DNA of 64,000 bases from Alkalihalobacillus bogoriensis ATCC BAA-922. Lineage in GTDB: Bacteria; Bacillota; Bacilli; Bacillales; Bacillaceae_F. Where the stretch lies: contig NZ_KK211277.1 of the NCBI RefSeq assembly GCF_000621445.1, forward strand, positions 288,370 to 352,369, written 5' to 3'. Of the stretch, positions 45,833-54,984 are shown piece after piece; the first letter of the stretch is position 1; every line of letters starts with the position of its first letter. A program made the position numbers and the translations under genes. Below the pieces are notes generated by a model. The model was not told the DNA's origin and searched no databases. It was given only the letters and a program-made list of their open reading frames with translations.

Positions 45833-45837
45833 AACGA

Positions 45838-46026
45838 TTACATTTTTAAAACAAGAAATTCTTTTCGGAGAACTTCTAATTTTTTCTTACTTTCATTCAT
45901 CGCTTGTAAATCCTCTGATAACATGGCATCGTGTAGTGTCGCCAATTCATAATCAATTTCCAAACGAAGAACTGGTATTCTTTTTTCTGCATCCGTTTTA
46001 TTCACTGTTTGTATTACTTGTTCCAT
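45838..46026 (-). CDS. small helical protein, possibly YkzI
   Basis: A 62-residue protein from an ATG at 46026, with a GTG alternative at 46038. It is a helical charged peptide (EKRIPVLRLEIDYELATLHDAMLSEDLQAMNESKK...) likely to form a two-helix hairpin or coiled coil. Its position near yktB and suhB suggests B. subtilis YkzI; the identity rests on position only. Confidence 0.65.
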   Translation of the reverse strand: MEQVIQTVNKTDAEKRIPVLRLEIDYELATLHDAMLSEDLQAMNESKKKLEVLRKEFLVLKM

Positions 46027-46249
46027 GGTAACCCACACTCCTTATAACATATTATCTACGAAGCACTTGAGTAAAGGATGTTGTTTTTTTGAAATATTCA
46101 GATACTTTTACTTATTATATCATATGTACTTATGATTTGAAACGCTACGATTTTTTTTTCTTTTTCCTCTTTCTCCCTTATAGCATATGCTTATGACAAT
46201 AAGTTGGTGTATGGTACACTAGAAAAAAAATTAAAAAGGATGTGGAGAA

Positions 46250-46879
46250 ATGTCGTTTTCTGGATTTAACAAAAATGACTTTTCAGTTTTTTTAACAGAG
46301 GGTCTTGAAGAAAGAATGGAAGGAATTCGCGAACAGATTCAGCCAAAATTCAAAGAAATAGGGGCTATACTATCAGATGACATCGCCATGTTAGCAGGCA
46401 ATGAAATGCATCTTCATATTGCAAAACATGCACGCAGAACTGTGAATCCACCTAAAGATACGTGGTTAGCTATTTGTCACGATAAACGCGGTTATAAAAA
46501 GCACCCACATTTTCAAGTTGGTTTATTTGATGACCATGTCTTTTTATGGCTTGCTTTTATATATGAAATGCCAAATAAAAAAGAAATTGCGCAACAGTTT
46601 TTACAAGATTTTGATACTGTAAAATCAACGATACCAGACGATTATGTTATTTCCCTTGACCATATGAAAAAAGAGGCTCACTCTTTCCAAACGATGGGGG
46701 AAACGGGCTTAAATGAAGCACTTGTTCGTTTCCGCGATATAAAGAAGGCAGAGTTTCTAGTCGGGCAACATATTAAAGCAGATGACCCCATCTTACAGGA
46801 TGGCGAACAGTTTCTGGAAAAAGCAAAGTCAACATTTGAAACACTTATCCCCCTTTACAAAAAAGCTTTTTCTTATTAA
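46250..46879 (+). CDS. yktB: YktB (DUF1054) protein
   Basis: A 209-residue UPF0637/DUF1054 protein. Characteristic segments: FNKNDFSVF, HIAKHARRTVNPPKDTWLAI and KHPHFQVGLFDDHVFLWLA. The structure family is a split barrel-like fold; function unknown. Convergent with yktA across a strong terminator. Confidence 0.92.
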   Translation: MSFSGFNKNDFSVFLTEGLEERMEGIREQIQPKFKEIGAILSDDIAMLAGNEMHLHIAKHARRTVNPPKDTWLAICHDKRGYKKHPHFQVGLFDDHVFLWLAFIYEMPNKKEIAQQFLQDFDTVKSTIPDDYVISLDHMKKEAHSFQTMGETGLNEALVRFRDIKKAEFLVGQHIKADDPILQDGEQFLEKAKSTFETLIPLYKKAFSY

Positions 46880-46883
46880 AACA

Positions 46884-46924
46884 AAAACAAAGCTGTCGAC
46901 ATTGTATCGACAGCTTTGTTTTCC
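46884..46924. terminator. bidirectional terminator yktB/yktA
   Basis: A 16-bp stem (46884-46899 with 46907-46922), AAAACAAAGCTGTCGA type, 7-nt loop. Confidence 0.9.
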
Positions 46925-46953
46925 TTTCATTCAGTTATATATCTTTGTTACAC

Positions 46954-47220
46954 TCACTTCATTTTTATCTTCAGGTCACTCGCTTTTTCCTTCGCTGCTT
47001 TTACTGCCCGAAAACAAGATACTTTCGCTTCTTCATCAAATTGTTTACATAGTTGCTTTTCTTCACTTTTAGAAGGGACGATTTCTTTAAAACGTCGATA
47101 CAACCGTAAAAGTTCCTCCCGCTCAACTCCTTCATTATACGCTTTTTCCACTCCTTGGAAAAAGGCAACAACATCCATTACTTCTTCTTTGCTCCAATCT
47201 AACGAAATCGGCATATTCAT
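46954..47220 (-). CDS. yktA: YktA (UPF0223) protein
   Basis: An 88-residue UPF0223 protein. Signature LDWSKEEVMDVVAFFQGVEKAYNEGV and YRRFKEIVPSKSEEKQL. Helical, function unknown. ATG at 47220 or 47214. Divergent from speA, as in B. subtilis. Confidence 0.9.
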   Translation of the reverse strand: MNMPISLDWSKEEVMDVVAFFQGVEKAYNEGVEREELLRLYRRFKEIVPSKSEEKQLCKQFDEEAKVSCFRAVKAAKEKASDLKIKMK

Positions 47221-47400
47221 GTAAAATAGCCTCTCTTTCTAAACAAATATATCAATTCTTACTTTTCTATTTTATAAGATATGAAAAGAAAGAACAAACT
47301 AAGAGGAAAAATCTATTTGAATTTAACAATGAATTTGATATACTCATTCTTGTTTTACTATATGTGATTTTGACTATTATCTTAAGAAGAGGTGACGACT

Positions 47401-48876
47401 ATGTCCCAACAGCATTTAACTCCTTTATTTACTGGTGTTCGAGAACATGCAAAAAAGGATCCAATACAATTTCATATTCCAGGACATAAAAAAGGGAATG
47501 GAATGGACGACGAGTTTCGAACGTTTATAGGTGAAAATGCATTATCTATAGATTTAATTAATATTACCCCATTGGATGATTTACACCATCCTCACGGTAT
47601 GATTAAAGAAGCCCAAGAGCTTGCAGCCAAAGCATTTGGTGCGGACTTTACCTTTTTTTCTGTTCAAGGAACAAGCGGGGCTATTATGACAATGATTATG
47701 AGTGTTTGTGGTCCGGGAGATAAAATCATCGTACCAAGAAATGTTCATAAATCAGTCATGTCAGCCATTATATTTTCAGGGGCGACACCTATATTCATTC
47801 ACCCAGAACTCGATAATCACTTAGGAATTTCTCACGGAATTACAACAGATGCCGTTTCTAAAGCATTAGAACAACATCCTGATGCAAAAGGCTTATTAGT
47901 CATTAATCCAACTTATTTTGGAGTTTCCGCCAATTTAAAGGAAATTGTTGACATTTCTCATCGTTATAATGTCCCTGTATTAGTTGATGAAGCACATGGT
48001 GTTCATATTCACTTCCATGAAGACCTTCCGTTATCAGCTATGCAGGCAGGAGCAGATATGGCGGCTACAAGTGTACATAAACTAGGTGGTTCCATGACCC
48101 AAAGTTCCGTTTTAAATGTAAAAGAAGGGTTAATCTCCCCAACACGTGTACAAGCCATTATAAGTATGCTGACAACAACTTCAACTTCTTATCTTTTGCT
48201 CTCTTCCTTAGATGTCGCTAGAAAGCAATTAGCGACAAAAGGACATGAGATGATAAGTGAGTCGATTTCATTAGCAAACAGAACACGACAGGAAATCAAC
48301 GAAATTCCTGGCCTTTATTGTGTTGGACCCGAAATTGTCGGTTCAAAAGCCGCATTTGACTTTGATCCAACGAAATTAATCATTTCCATAAAAGATTTAG
48401 GCATAACGGGGTATGATGTTGAAGTATGGCTTCGTGAAAAATATAATATTGAAGTAGAACTTTCAGACCTATATAACATTTTATGTATTATTACATTTGG
48501 TGATACGCTAGCTGAAACAACAACGTTAGTCAACGCGTTACGAGAATTATCGAAGCTTCACCAAGATCAAATTGAATTAAGACACACAGCTGAAGTCAAT
48601 GTGCCTGATATTCCAACGTTAGCTCTTTCACCGAGAGATGCTTTTTATTCTGAAACAGAAATTGTTCCTTTTCATGAATCTGCTGGACGAATTATTGCTG
48701 AATTTATTATGGTCTATCCACCTGGGATTCCAATTTTAATTCCTGGAGAAATTATTACAAAAGAAAATATTGATTATATTCAAGAAAACTTAGCTGCAGG
48801 CTTACCTGTACAAGGACCCGAAGACCAAGAATTTCAATTTTTAAGAGTTATTAAAGAACATCATGCAATCCGATAA
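47401..48876 (+). CDS. speA: Orn/Lys/Arg decarboxylase (SpeA/Cad-type)
   Basis: A 491-residue PLP-dependent fold-I decarboxylase. The PLP Lys is K227 in TSVHKLGGSMTQ, preceded by DEAHGVH; the N-terminal FHIPGHKKG is the family signature. At this locus B. subtilis has SpeA (arginine decarboxylase, polyamine synthesis), so arginine is the likely substrate. GAGGTGACGACT site before the ATG at 47401. The SR1 gene lies immediately downstream on the other strand. Confidence 0.92.
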   Translation: MSQQHLTPLFTGVREHAKKDPIQFHIPGHKKGNGMDDEFRTFIGENALSIDLINITPLDDLHHPHGMIKEAQELAAKAFGADFTFFSVQGTSGAIMTMIMSVCGPGDKIIVPRNVHKSVMSAIIFSGATPIFIHPELDNHLGISHGITTDAVSKALEQHPDAKGLLVINPTYFGVSANLKEIVDISHRYNVPVLVDEAHGVHIHFHEDLPLSAMQAGADMAATSVHKLGGSMTQSSVLNVKEGLISPTRVQAIISMLTTTSTSYLLLSSLDVARKQLATKGHEMISESISLANRTRQEINEIPGLYCVGPEIVGSKAAFDFDPTKLIISIKDLGITGYDVEVWLREKYNIEVELSDLYNILCIITFGDTLAETTTLVNALRELSKLHQDQIELRHTAEVNVPDIPTLALSPRDAFYSETEIVPFHESAGRIIAEFIMVYPPGIPILIPGEIITKENIDYIQENLAAGLPVQGPEDQEFQFLRVIKEHHAIR

Positions 48877-48885
48877 TTGTTAATC

Positions 48886-48940
48886 GTTAGCTTTCAAGGC
48901 TTCACTACAAAACCAAAAGTTTTATGCTTTCTTATATGTT
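48886..48940 (+). repeat. family A repeat, copy A9 (right half)
   Basis: GTTAGCTTTCAAGGCTTCACT with the AT-rich tail only. Between speA and the SR1 terminator. Confidence 0.6.
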
Positions 48941-48941
48941 T

Positions 48942-48975
48942 AAAAAGACCGACAAAGTTTTGTCGGTCTTTTTTT
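48942..48975. terminator. terminator shared by speA and SR1
   Basis: AAAAAGACCGACAAA pairs with TTTGTCGGTCTTTTT, with T/A runs on both sides. Confidence 0.9.
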
Positions 48976-49002
48976 GTTTCCACTCCTAATTTCATTCGTG
49001 TT

Positions 49003-49119
49003 CTATTTTTTATTTTTACATTTCTGACAATCGTTCCCTTTGGCATAAAGCGTCATGACTTTTTCTGAAGGAATGTGTTCGATCGTTTTATTACAAGTTT
49101 GACATACAATAATTCCCAC
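49003..49119 (-). CDS. sr1P: GapA-binding peptide SR1P
   Basis: A 38-residue peptide from a GTG at 49119 behind GGGAG (an in-frame ATG at 49128 abuts the site). It begins MGIIVCQTCNKTIEHI and ends CQKCKNKK, with two CxxC pairs (C6/C9 and C31/C34). This closely follows the pattern of B. subtilis SR1P, which binds GapA and promotes its interaction with RNase J1. The rnjA gene is also in this window. Confidence 0.85.
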   Translation of the reverse strand: MGIIVCQTCNKTIEHIPSEKVMTLYAKGNDCQKCKNKK

Positions 49120-49137
49120 AACCGTCATCTCCCTTTT

Positions 49138-49151
49138 TGAAAGCGTTTTAA
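49138..49151 (-). promoter_or_regulatory. cre-like site in SR1 leader
   Basis: Minus-strand TTAAAACGCTTTCA agrees with the CcpA cre consensus at all but one position. It lies just after the predicted start of transcription, where CcpA would act as a roadblock. SR1 is repressed on glucose in B. subtilis through CcpN and CcpA. Confidence 0.6.
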
Positions 49152-49166
49152 TATTTCCGTGATTTA

Positions 49167-49195
49167 AATATAATATATCACATTCGAGATGTCAA
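49167..49195 (-). promoter_or_regulatory. sigma-A promoter of SR1
   Basis: A perfect TTGACA (49190-49195), a 17-bp spacer, and TATATT (49167-49172). Confidence 0.8.
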
Positions 49196-49261
49196 TGGTT
49201 AAATTGTATAACACATTAGGTTATTTTTCTGACACATTGAAGCTAAAACAGAAAAAAAGAC

Positions 49262-49289
49262 AAACAAAAAACGCATCTATGATGCGTTT
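49262..49289 (-). terminator. terminator of the DUF3055 gene
   Basis: AAACGCATC/GATGCGTTT with a 3-nt loop, then TTTTTTGTTTG on the minus strand. Confidence 0.8.
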
Positions 49290-49296
49290 ATCCATT

Positions 49297-49593
49297 TTAA
49301 TATTGTGGTTCCATCGGCATATTTGGAAGCGTTTCTTCAAAAAATATCGATAAATCCTCGGCTTCCTTTTTATTTTTAATATGAAATACTCGTTGAAGAT
49401 GTTCCACGTTTTTTACATCCTCAGCACATAATAATGAAGATCTTCCTGTTTGCATGCAAATCACAAGAGGCTTCCCAAAGAACATGTTTGTATAAACAAT
49501 CCCAAAATCATAGCGAACATCGTCGGTTGTGAATCCAATGAATTGCACTTTCACATTTTCATATTCATCGTATAAACGCTCAAACAAATTCAT
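49297..49593 (-). CDS. DUF3055 family protein
   Basis: A 98-residue protein from an ATG at 49593 with AAGGAGG. It begins MNLFERLYDEYENVKVQFIGF, with the conserved VRYDFGIVYTNMFFGKPLV and CMQTGRSSLL segments, and ends NMPMEPQY. It matches the DUF3055 family as I remember it; function unknown. Downstream of the GAF gene. Confidence 0.8.
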   Translation of the reverse strand: MNLFERLYDEYENVKVQFIGFTTDDVRYDFGIVYTNMFFGKPLVICMQTGRSSLLCAEDVKNVEHLQRVFHIKNKKEAEDLSIFFEETLPNMPMEPQY

Positions 49594-49694
49594 ATGAATA
49601 CCTCCTTTTTTTCTGACGCTTATTACAATTATAGTAAGAAAATTCCGAATTAGCAACCCTATTTCCTTAACAAAACGATGACAAAGCTGTGACG

Positions 49695-50144
49695 TTAATA
49701 ATTATAACGTTTAAATTGTGTTTGTTTATTTGTCATAAAGTTGGATACTTCCTGTAAAAATACTAAATCATCTTCACTCACTGAATAATTAAACGATGGC
49801 ACACAAATATAAAGAATCCCTAATAAATGATGACCTGAATAAAATGGAGTCAACATTCTTTCTTCTGTTTCTTCAAAGAAAACCGTCTCTTTTCCTCGTA
49901 TCGCACATAAACTTAATTGTCCTTCCCCAAACGCTTCAATAGGAGGGTATGGACAATGACCAATACATTCATAAAGAACAAAAGACTCTTGTTTTACAAT
50001 AAATATAGCTACACTCATCTCGCTTTTTGCATGATTCCCTATCGCATGAACGATTCCACTGTAAAATTCGTTAATATTTTTGGCATAGTCAAAAACTAAT
50101 CCAACTTCTAACCGTAATTCGTCAAGAAATTGTGACTTATCCAT
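49695..50144 (-). CDS. GAF-domain protein
   Basis: A 149-residue single-domain GAF-like protein. The strands around MSVAIFIVKQESFVLYECIG and the C-terminal YICVPSFNYSVSEDDLVFLQEVSNFM helix fit the fold. Ligand unknown. GGGGGG site before the ATG. Upstream of the DUF3055 gene. Confidence 0.75.
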   Translation of the reverse strand: MDKSQFLDELRLEVGLVFDYAKNINEFYSGIVHAIGNHAKSEMSVAIFIVKQESFVLYECIGHCPYPPIEAFGEGQLSLCAIRGKETVFFEETEERMLTPFYSGHHLLGILYICVPSFNYSVSEDDLVFLQEVSNFMTNKQTQFKRYNY

Positions 50145-50318
50145 GTCATCCCCCCTATTTCTCTTTTTTGTTTATACGTTTTTGTATGTATATAAGTTTC
50201 ATTACCTCTATTATTTTTATGTTAAAATGATGTTAGCATTCCTTTTTGTTGTCATTTAGTCTATCAGAATGCTAAGATAAAAAAAGATGAAAACGTTTTA
50301 TGACTGGAGTGTATATAC

Positions 50319-50738
50319 ATGTCAAACCATGCTTTTATTAAACTCGTTAGCCGTTCTAAACAACAAACGATAACATTAGACGAATTAAAAGATATTTTTA
50401 CATATTATAAGACGATTACAAGTAAAACTGGTGACCAACTTGCATGGGGGTATGGTCAAGCCGCATTTCCCTATGAAATAACACCATCACCTGATGGGGA
50501 TGAACACTGGTTCTATTTGAAAGGAACTGTACCAGGATATAAATACATTGTCTTAGGTGTCGGAACGGAGCAAACTGATACTGATAGCCAAACGGCATAT
50601 ATTCAAGTGACGTTACCAGAAGGAGCAACACACGGTGACAAAGGGAAAGCAAATGAGTTTGTTAAATTCCTCGGAAAAAAATTAGAAGCTGAAGTTCAAT
50701 TATTTAACGAACGGACGATGTACTTTTATAAAAGATAA
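50319..50738 (+). CDS. DUF1885 family protein
   Basis: A 139-residue soluble protein with segments LAWGYGQAAFPYEITP, HWFYLKGTVPGYKYIVLGVG, YIQVTLPEGATHGDKGKANEFVKFLGKKL. These match DUF1885 as I recall it; function unknown. Convergent with the polysaccharide deacetylase gene. Confidence 0.75.
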   Translation: MSNHAFIKLVSRSKQQTITLDELKDIFTYYKTITSKTGDQLAWGYGQAAFPYEITPSPDGDEHWFYLKGTVPGYKYIVLGVGTEQTDTDSQTAYIQVTLPEGATHGDKGKANEFVKFLGKKLEAEVQLFNERTMYFYKR

Positions 50739-50754
50739 AAATAAACATAAAAAG

Positions 50755-50826
50755 ACTGAGGCACAATAAAAAGCTAAAAACGCAATACATATCGTTTATA
50801 AAGCTCTTTGTGTCCCAGCCTTTCTT
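50755..50826. terminator. long imperfect hairpin between convergent genes
   Basis: AGACTGAGGCACAA... pairs imperfectly with ...TTGTGTCCCAGCCTTT around an AAAGCT-rich middle. Probably a bidirectional terminator. Confidence 0.55.
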
Positions 50827-50833
50827 CTATTGT

Positions 50834-51685
50834 TTACCGAATATCGTGTGGGTCTACAAATTGATATCCTTTGTCTTGGAGCCTAGTTACAATATTTTTC
50901 AAGGCTTTATTTGTCCATTCTCGGTCATGTAATAATAAATTCCCACCATCTGTCAATTCAGGGGCGTTGACCATTACTTCTTCAAGTGCACTAGCTTCTC
51001 GATATTCAGTAAAATAATCATACCCATAACTCCAGTTCATCCATTGCATTCCTTCTTCTTGCACAACTTCTTTAGAGATATCTGTGTTTTTTCCGTAAGG
51101 AGCTCGGAAGAATCTTGGTTGTTGTCCCGTAATTTCTTCAATTAACGCATTTAACTCTTTAATTTCTGCTCGTTGTTCTTCTGCTGAAATTTCATTTAAA
51201 TTCACATGACTCATTGTATGGTTTCCAATTTCAAACCCCATTTCATCCAGCTGCTTTATTTTTTCTTTTCCTTCTTCACTCTGGATTAAATCACCATTAA
51301 CAAAAAAGATAGCTCGTACTCCAAGTTCTTTTAACGTATCTGCCATTTCCATACTGTATTGATGTGGTGTATCATCAATCGTTAACAATAACACCTTTTC
51401 ATTGGCATTATCTATTGGAGTGATCCATATATTTTCATTGAGCTCGTAAGAAGCTTCAACCTCAGATTCTTCCTCCTCTTCTTCTTCTGCCGTTTTTTCT
51501 TTTCTCCCATTCTTTTCAGAATCCCATTTTCCTTCCGATTTGTTTCTTTCACTTGTAAAAACTTGATTCTCTTGTTGAATTTGTTGTTGGGAAGTGAACT
51601 GTTCCTGTTCTGCAACTTCATTAGGCTCGGATGTACATCCAATGACTATAAAAACAAGAGCCATAAAGACAATCGTTCGTTTCAT
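50834..51685 (-). CDS. polysaccharide deacetylase lipoprotein (NodB domain)
   Basis: A 283-residue protein from the ATG at 51685. Lipobox VIGC (Cys17), then a linker of about 75 residues rich in Glu, Gln and Lys, then a NodB domain. Metal site motifs: LTIDDTP (a variant of TFDDG), NHTMSH, RFFRAPYG, and a C-terminal LLHD. Likely removes acetyl groups from peptidoglycan or wall glycans outside the membrane. Confidence 0.87.
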   Translation of the reverse strand: MKRTIVFMALVFIVIGCTSEPNEVAEQEQFTSQQQIQQENQVFTSERNKSEGKWDSEKNGRKEKTAEEEEEEESEVEASYELNENIWITPIDNANEKVLLLTIDDTPHQYSMEMADTLKELGVRAIFFVNGDLIQSEEGKEKIKQLDEMGFEIGNHTMSHVNLNEISAEEQRAEIKELNALIEEITGQQPRFFRAPYGKNTDISKEVVQEEGMQWMNWSYGYDYFTEYREASALEEVMVNAPELTDGGNLLLHDREWTNKALKNIVTRLQDKGYQFVDPHDIR

Positions 51686-51828
51686 TAGTAACATCCCTTT
51701 CCATTGCATTTGTTTATATCGTAACCATCTTACCTCATGTTTTAAGTGGTAACATTATGTAGTTTTATGCATATTCAAATTCCATTCGTCCATACTAGAA
51801 ATAATTGCATTTTCAATAGGTGGGAAAC

Positions 51829-52890
51829 ATGAATATTACAAAATGGTTTGGAAGACGAGTTCTTAAAACTGGACTAGCTGTATTTGTAACTGCATCGATT
51901 TGTCAGCTACTTGACTTACCCGTTGTATTCGCCATTATTACTGCCATTGTAACAACAGAACCAACGGCTGCTGACTCAATAAAAAAAGGGGTTATACGAC
52001 TCCCTGCCGCTGCCATTGGCGCATTATTCGCCATTATTTTTGACATGTTATTAGGGCACTCTGCCTTGACATACGCGATTGTCTCTATACTAACTATTAT
52101 GACTTGTGCCAAGTTAAAATTAGATACGGGTACACTTGTTGCGACGTTAACGGCTGTTGCTATGATTCCAGGTACGAGTGACAGTTTTACATTTGATTTT
52201 ATGATGCGACTATCGGGTACTACGATTGGGATCATTGTTTCAACATTAGTAAACTTTGTTGTATTACCGCCTCAATTTGGCCCGCTCGTTGTAAAAAAAG
52301 TTGATTACTTATATGATGAGGTCGCAAACACATGTTGTTCCATTGTCCAACAATTAACAGATACAACAAATCAAATCCATCATTCTATTTACCGCTCTTT
52401 AACCCAGGAACTTGAAAAGGCTATCCAACTTACTCAATTTCAAGAGGACGAGTGGAAATATCGGAAATTTAATGATAATGAAAAGCGTTCCTTTGAGTTT
52501 TTACAACAAAAGTTAACGTTATTACAGCAAATTATCTTCCACTTAGGCAGTTTATCATATGTCAATATTCAGTCAAGTGAATTAGCAAAGGACGACATTG
52601 CTTTACTTTCTTCTGCTGGTTCTGATTTATCCACAATGTTAAAAGATCCGTACCATAAATTAACGAGAAACCATACAATCATTATTGCTCAATTACAAAA
52701 TCAGCTTTCAAACACTAGTCATCTCGTAGATGAACAACCAAACACGATCGCCAATGTGTATTATGAATTAATTTTAATATACCAATTAACCCAAGAAGTC
52801 GCGTCCATCACTGAAAAAGAACGGATTTTTTCGGAAAGCCATGCGACATATCCAAAATATATTTTTGCTAAAAGAGTGCAATATGATTAA
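51829..52890 (+). CDS. aromatic acid exporter/FUSC-like membrane protein
   Basis: A 353-residue protein with five or six N-terminal membrane helices (to about 150), including VTTEPTAADSIKKGVIRLPAAAIGAL, and a helical cytoplasmic C-terminal half. This is the layout of the aromatic acid exporter (ArAE/DUF939) family. Substrate unknown. ATG at 51829 behind AGGTGG. Confidence 0.78.
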   Translation: MNITKWFGRRVLKTGLAVFVTASICQLLDLPVVFAIITAIVTTEPTAADSIKKGVIRLPAAAIGALFAIIFDMLLGHSALTYAIVSILTIMTCAKLKLDTGTLVATLTAVAMIPGTSDSFTFDFMMRLSGTTIGIIVSTLVNFVVLPPQFGPLVVKKVDYLYDEVANTCCSIVQQLTDTTNQIHHSIYRSLTQELEKAIQLTQFQEDEWKYRKFNDNEKRSFEFLQQKLTLLQQIIFHLGSLSYVNIQSSELAKDDIALLSSAGSDLSTMLKDPYHKLTRNHTIIIAQLQNQLSNTSHLVDEQPNTIANVYYELILIYQLTQEVASITEKERIFSESHATYPKYIFAKRVQYD

Positions 52891-52928
52891 AATCCTTTTC
52901 CCCTCTTCCTGCAAATTCCTTCCTGATA

Positions 52929-52975
52929 GGATGTACAAAAGATTAGATAGAATCTTTTTGTACATCTTTTCTTTT
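52929..52975 (+). terminator. terminator after the ArAE-like gene
   Basis: GATGTACAAAA/TTTTGTACATC outer and AGATT/AATCT inner pairing, then CTTTTCTTTTTTTT. Confidence 0.85.
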
Positions 52976-53150
52976 TTTTGAAACTTTTTCCTTCCTTATT
53001 TCGTCTAATAAAAGAGGAATTCATTTCATTATTCGTATTTTTAGATTTGATTTCTTTTTGATTACAATTTTGTTACTAATGTTCCAACCTATATTTGACA
53101 TGGTAAAATAATTGAAAGCGAATCATTACATAAAGGAAGTGACCAAGAGA

Positions 53151-53534
53151 GTGAAACAACAACTTTCATATTTAATCTTAACCTCCTTCCTATTAACATC
53201 AGGATGCTGGGCTACCGAAGCCGTAACAAATTATCCTTTTGAAAATGAAGAAGAACAAATGATTACCGTTTTATTTTCCAATAATCATACGATTCAAAAT
53301 GAGTCTAGTTTTTATGATGCCTTACTTGAGTTTCAACAATTATATCCAGATTATGATCTTCCTTTAACGATTGTTTACGAAGATGAGCGAGACATCATTC
53401 AATATTTCGAAATTACTGAATTTCCAACATTACTTGTCATTGATGGACAAACTGTAGAACTGCGGATAGAAGGCCATCATGGCAAAGATGACATTTTAAA
53501 TAAATTAAATTCAATTGTACCTCAACAAATGTAA
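53151..53534 (+). CDS. slp: small thioredoxin-like lipoprotein (Slp-like)
   Basis: A 127-residue protein from a GTG at 53151. Lipobox LLTSGC with Cys19. The mature part resembles a thioredoxin fold without a CxxC pair (FYDALLEFQQLYPDY, FEITEFPTLLVIDG with the cis-Pro position). Next to pdhD it matches the place of B. subtilis slp, the small peptidoglycan-associated lipoprotein. The name rests on place and type. Confidence 0.7.
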   Translation: MKQQLSYLILTSFLLTSGCWATEAVTNYPFENEEEQMITVLFSNNHTIQNESSFYDALLEFQQLYPDYDLPLTIVYEDERDIIQYFEITEFPTLLVIDGQTVELRIEGHHGKDDILNKLNSIVPQQM

Positions 53535-53570
53535 AGAGTCGGCATTGCGATGCAATACCGACTCTTTATT
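53533..53570. terminator. bidirectional terminator slp/pdhD
   Basis: AAAGAGTCGG-ATTGC pairs with GCAAT-CCGACTCTTT, with flanking A/T. Confidence 0.88.
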
Positions 53571-53571
53571 C

Positions 53572-54981
53572 TTATTTTACGATATGAATTGGTGTTCCTA
53601 ACGCAACTTCTGCTGCTTCCATTGTAATTTCTCCTAGTGATGGGTGAGCATGAATCGTTAATGCGATATCTTCAGCCGTCATCCCTGTTTCAATCGCTAA
53701 TCCTAACTCCGCAATCATATCAGAAGCATTTGGTCCAGCAATTTGTGCCCCAATCACTAAACCGTCATCTTTTCTTGTTACCAATTTCATAAATCCATCT
53801 GTTTCATTTAAGGAAAGCGCACGTCCGTTTGCTGCAAATGGGAATTTTGAAGCTACTACTTCAAACCCAGCATCTTTTGCTTCTTTCTCTGTATATCCAA
53901 CACTAGCAAGCTCAGGATCAGAAAATACAACAGCTGGAATGGCTAAATAATCAATTTCAGCTTTTTCACCAGCGATGGATTCTGCCGCGATTTTCCCTTC
54001 ATATGATGCTTTATGCGCTAGTGGTGGTCCAGCAATAATGTCACCAATTGCATAGATATTAGATTGACTTGAGCGACATTGTTTATCTACTTTCACTAAT
54101 CCACGCTCATCTAATTCAACACCGGCTTGCTCTAAACCTAACTCATCGGTGTTTGGTTTACGACCTACAGTGACTAAACAATAATCTGCCTCAACCACTT
54201 CTTCTTTTCCTTTAACTTCAAACGTGACTTTCACACCGTTTTCGGTTTTTTCTACACCTTTTGCTAAAGCTTCTGTATGAATAACAACGCCACTTTTTTT
54301 CAATCGTCTGGAAACAAGCTGACTCATTTGCTTTTCAAAGCCAGCAACAATTTGTTTCCCACCTTCAAGAACAATGACTTCAGTACCTAGGTTCGCATAA
54401 GCTCCCGTTAATTCAATTCCAATATAGCCGCCACCAATGACAACCATTTTCTTTGGAATTTCTCTTAAAGCAAGAGCACCACTAGAATTTAATACACGGT
54501 CATTGTATTTAAATGTCGGTAATTCAATTGGTGTTGAACCTGTGGCAACAATACAATTTTTAAACTTATACGTTTGGGAATGTTTTTCATCCATAACTTT
54601 TACTGTTGTATTATCGACAAAGTAAGCTTCACCGCGAACGATGTTGACTTTATTTCCTTTCAGTAACCCTTCAACTCCACCCGTTAATTTTTTAACGACC
54701 GAGCTTTTCCACTCTTGTACTTTCGTAAAATCTACAGATACATTATCAACTGTAATCCCCATATCATCAGAATGCTTAGCATGATGAACACGATGACCAG
54801 CAGCAATTAATGCTTTTGAAGGGATACAACCAATATTTAAACATACCCCACCTAATTCACTTTTTTCAACAATTGTAACCGATTGACCGAGTTGAGCAGC
54901 ACGAATGGCTGCTACATATCCACCAGGTCCTGAACCGATGACGAGCGTATCAACTTCTTCTGGAAAATCTCCTACTACCAT
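53572..54981 (-). CDS. pdhD: dihydrolipoamide dehydrogenase (E3)
   Basis: A 469-residue FAD flavoprotein that reoxidises the lipoyl groups of E2 with NAD. FAD motif GSGPGG (16-21), redox-active C47/C52 in [16 protein letters not shown] motif [13 protein letters not shown] and C-terminal His-Glu in HAHPSLGE. Last gene of pdhABCD. Confidence 0.97.
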   Translation of the reverse strand: MVVGDFPEEVDTLVIGSGPGGYVAAIRAAQLGQSVTIVEKSELGGVCLNIGCIPSKALIAAGHRVHHAKHSDDMGITVDNVSVDFTKVQEWKSSVVKKLTGGVEGLLKGNKVNIVRGEAYFVDNTTVKVMDEKHSQTYKFKNCIVATGSTPIELPTFKYNDRVLNSSGALALREIPKKMVVIGGGYIGIELTGAYANLGTEVIVLEGGKQIVAGFEKQMSQLVSRRLKKSGVVIHTEALAKGVEKTENGVKVTFEVKGKEEVVEADYCLVTVGRKPNTDELGLEQAGVELDERGLVKVDKQCRSSQSNIYAIGDIIAGPPLAHKASYEGKIAAESIAGEKAEIDYLAIPAVVFSDPELASVGYTEKEAKDAGFEVVASKFPFAANGRALSLNETDGFMKLVTRKDDGLVIGAQIAGPNASDMIAELGLAIETGMTAEDIALTIHAHPSLGEITMEAAEVALGTPIHIVK

Positions 54982-54984
54982 CGA

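Larger units (their letters stand above)
48942..49160 (-). ncRNA. sr1: SR1 dual-function small RNA
   Basis: An approximately 219-nt transcript predicted from the promoter at 49167-49195 to the terminator at 48942-48975. It carries the SR1P frame. In B. subtilis SR1 (about 205 nt), encoded in the pdhD-speA interval, pairs with ahrC mRNA and also encodes SR1P. Size, place and peptide all match; base-pairing to ahrC was not checked. Confidence 0.8.
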
